This document shows positions 55,635 to 55,728 of a DNA stretch of 55,728 nt, piece by piece; positions within the stretch are counted from its first letter, which is position 1; the number at the start of each line of letters is the position of its first letter. This DNA is from Lachnospiraceae bacterium (GTDB taxonomy: Bacteria > Bacillota > Clostridia > Lachnospirales > Lachnospiraceae): the NCBI GenBank assembly GCA_910575835.1, contig CAJTGB010000033.1, positions 1 through 55,728 on the forward strand, given 5' to 3'. Below the pieces are notes generated by a model that had not been told where the DNA came from, did no database searches, and worked only from the letters and a program-made list of their open reading frames with translations. The translations under genes were made by a program, and so were the position numbers.

Positions 55635-55728
55635 GTTTATATCCATTCCTTTCGCTTCGCTCAGGCACAAAACGTAATGAAAATGGTTTCCCTGAGCCTA
55701 TTTTTTCTTTATAATTCTTCTTGTAGGG

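Overview
The window spans the chromosomal replication origin of a low-to-moderate GC Gram-positive bacterium, most likely a gut Lachnospiraceae (Clostridium cluster XIVa; the Dorea / Clostridium scindens neighbourhood is my best guess, from the 5' part of the 16S gene and from lineage-restricted families such as DUF3881, DUF4446 and DUF4317). Evidence for the origin is the order yaaA-recF-gyrB-gyrA / dnaN / dnaA / DnaA boxes / rpmH-rnpA-yidD-yidC-khpB-mnmE-mnmG-rsmG, followed by parA-parB. Genes left of about 13.9 kb are mostly on the minus strand and genes to the right mostly on the plus strand, so nearly everything is co-directional with the fork leaving oriC. The exceptions are the C_GCAxxG_C_C protein at 4.7 kb, a hydrolase at 21-22 kb, an Abi_2 gene at 32-33 kb, an HxlR regulator at 41 kb and a chemoreceptor at the right edge.

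Layout. 0-1.1 kb: 5' end of a 16S rRNA gene with two tandem promoters and a structured leader, then tRNA-Ser(GCU) with its own promoter and terminator. 1.3-5.1 kb: plsC, a DUF4173-type membrane protein, an XRE/DUF2975 regulator pair and a small cysteine-rich C_GCAxxG_C_C protein. 5.1-14 kb: gyrA, gyrB, recF, yaaA, dnaN, dnaA and a bipartite oriC. 14-21 kb: rpmH to rsmG. 22.1-25.2 kb: about 3.1 kb of AT-rich DNA with no convincing gene but six perfect parS sites, three of them in a 52-53 bp tandem array just upstream of parA, plus short tandem repeats and three copies of a dispersed palindromic repeat. 25.2-29.7 kb: parA, parB, DUF4446, serS, DUF3881. 30-38 kb: an accessory region anchored on tRNA-Arg(CCU), with two tandem cassettes that share left ends (a 3' tRNA fragment plus flank) and right ends but carry different cargo: an ORF6N protein in one and an Abi_2/HEPN protein in the other. 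After these come two unrecognised helical proteins, a metallophosphoesterase, an SRAP protein and a PD-(D/E)XK-like protein. 38-45 kb: YbaK-like deacylase, AraC/EamA pair, HxlR regulator divergent from two radical SAM paralogues, DUF4317, C_GCAxxG_C_C, a divergent phosphotransferase. 45.5-51 kb: a tightly packed operon with two VTT (TVP38/DedA) membrane proteins, a tandem-rhodanese lipoprotein, a small membrane protein, a TIGR04282 enzyme fused to a ferredoxin / heterodisulfide-reductase-type CCG module, and a TIGR04283 glycosyltransferase. 51-55.7 kb: AraC regulator, type B carboxylesterase, methyl-accepting chemotaxis protein.

The observations I rate highest are the cargo-swapping cassette at tRNA-Arg, the TIGR04282-FeS-CCG fusion and its operon, the dispersed 70-130 bp palindromic repeat family (five copies here), and the gene-free parS region. 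All family names come from recognising motifs by eye; no database search was run.
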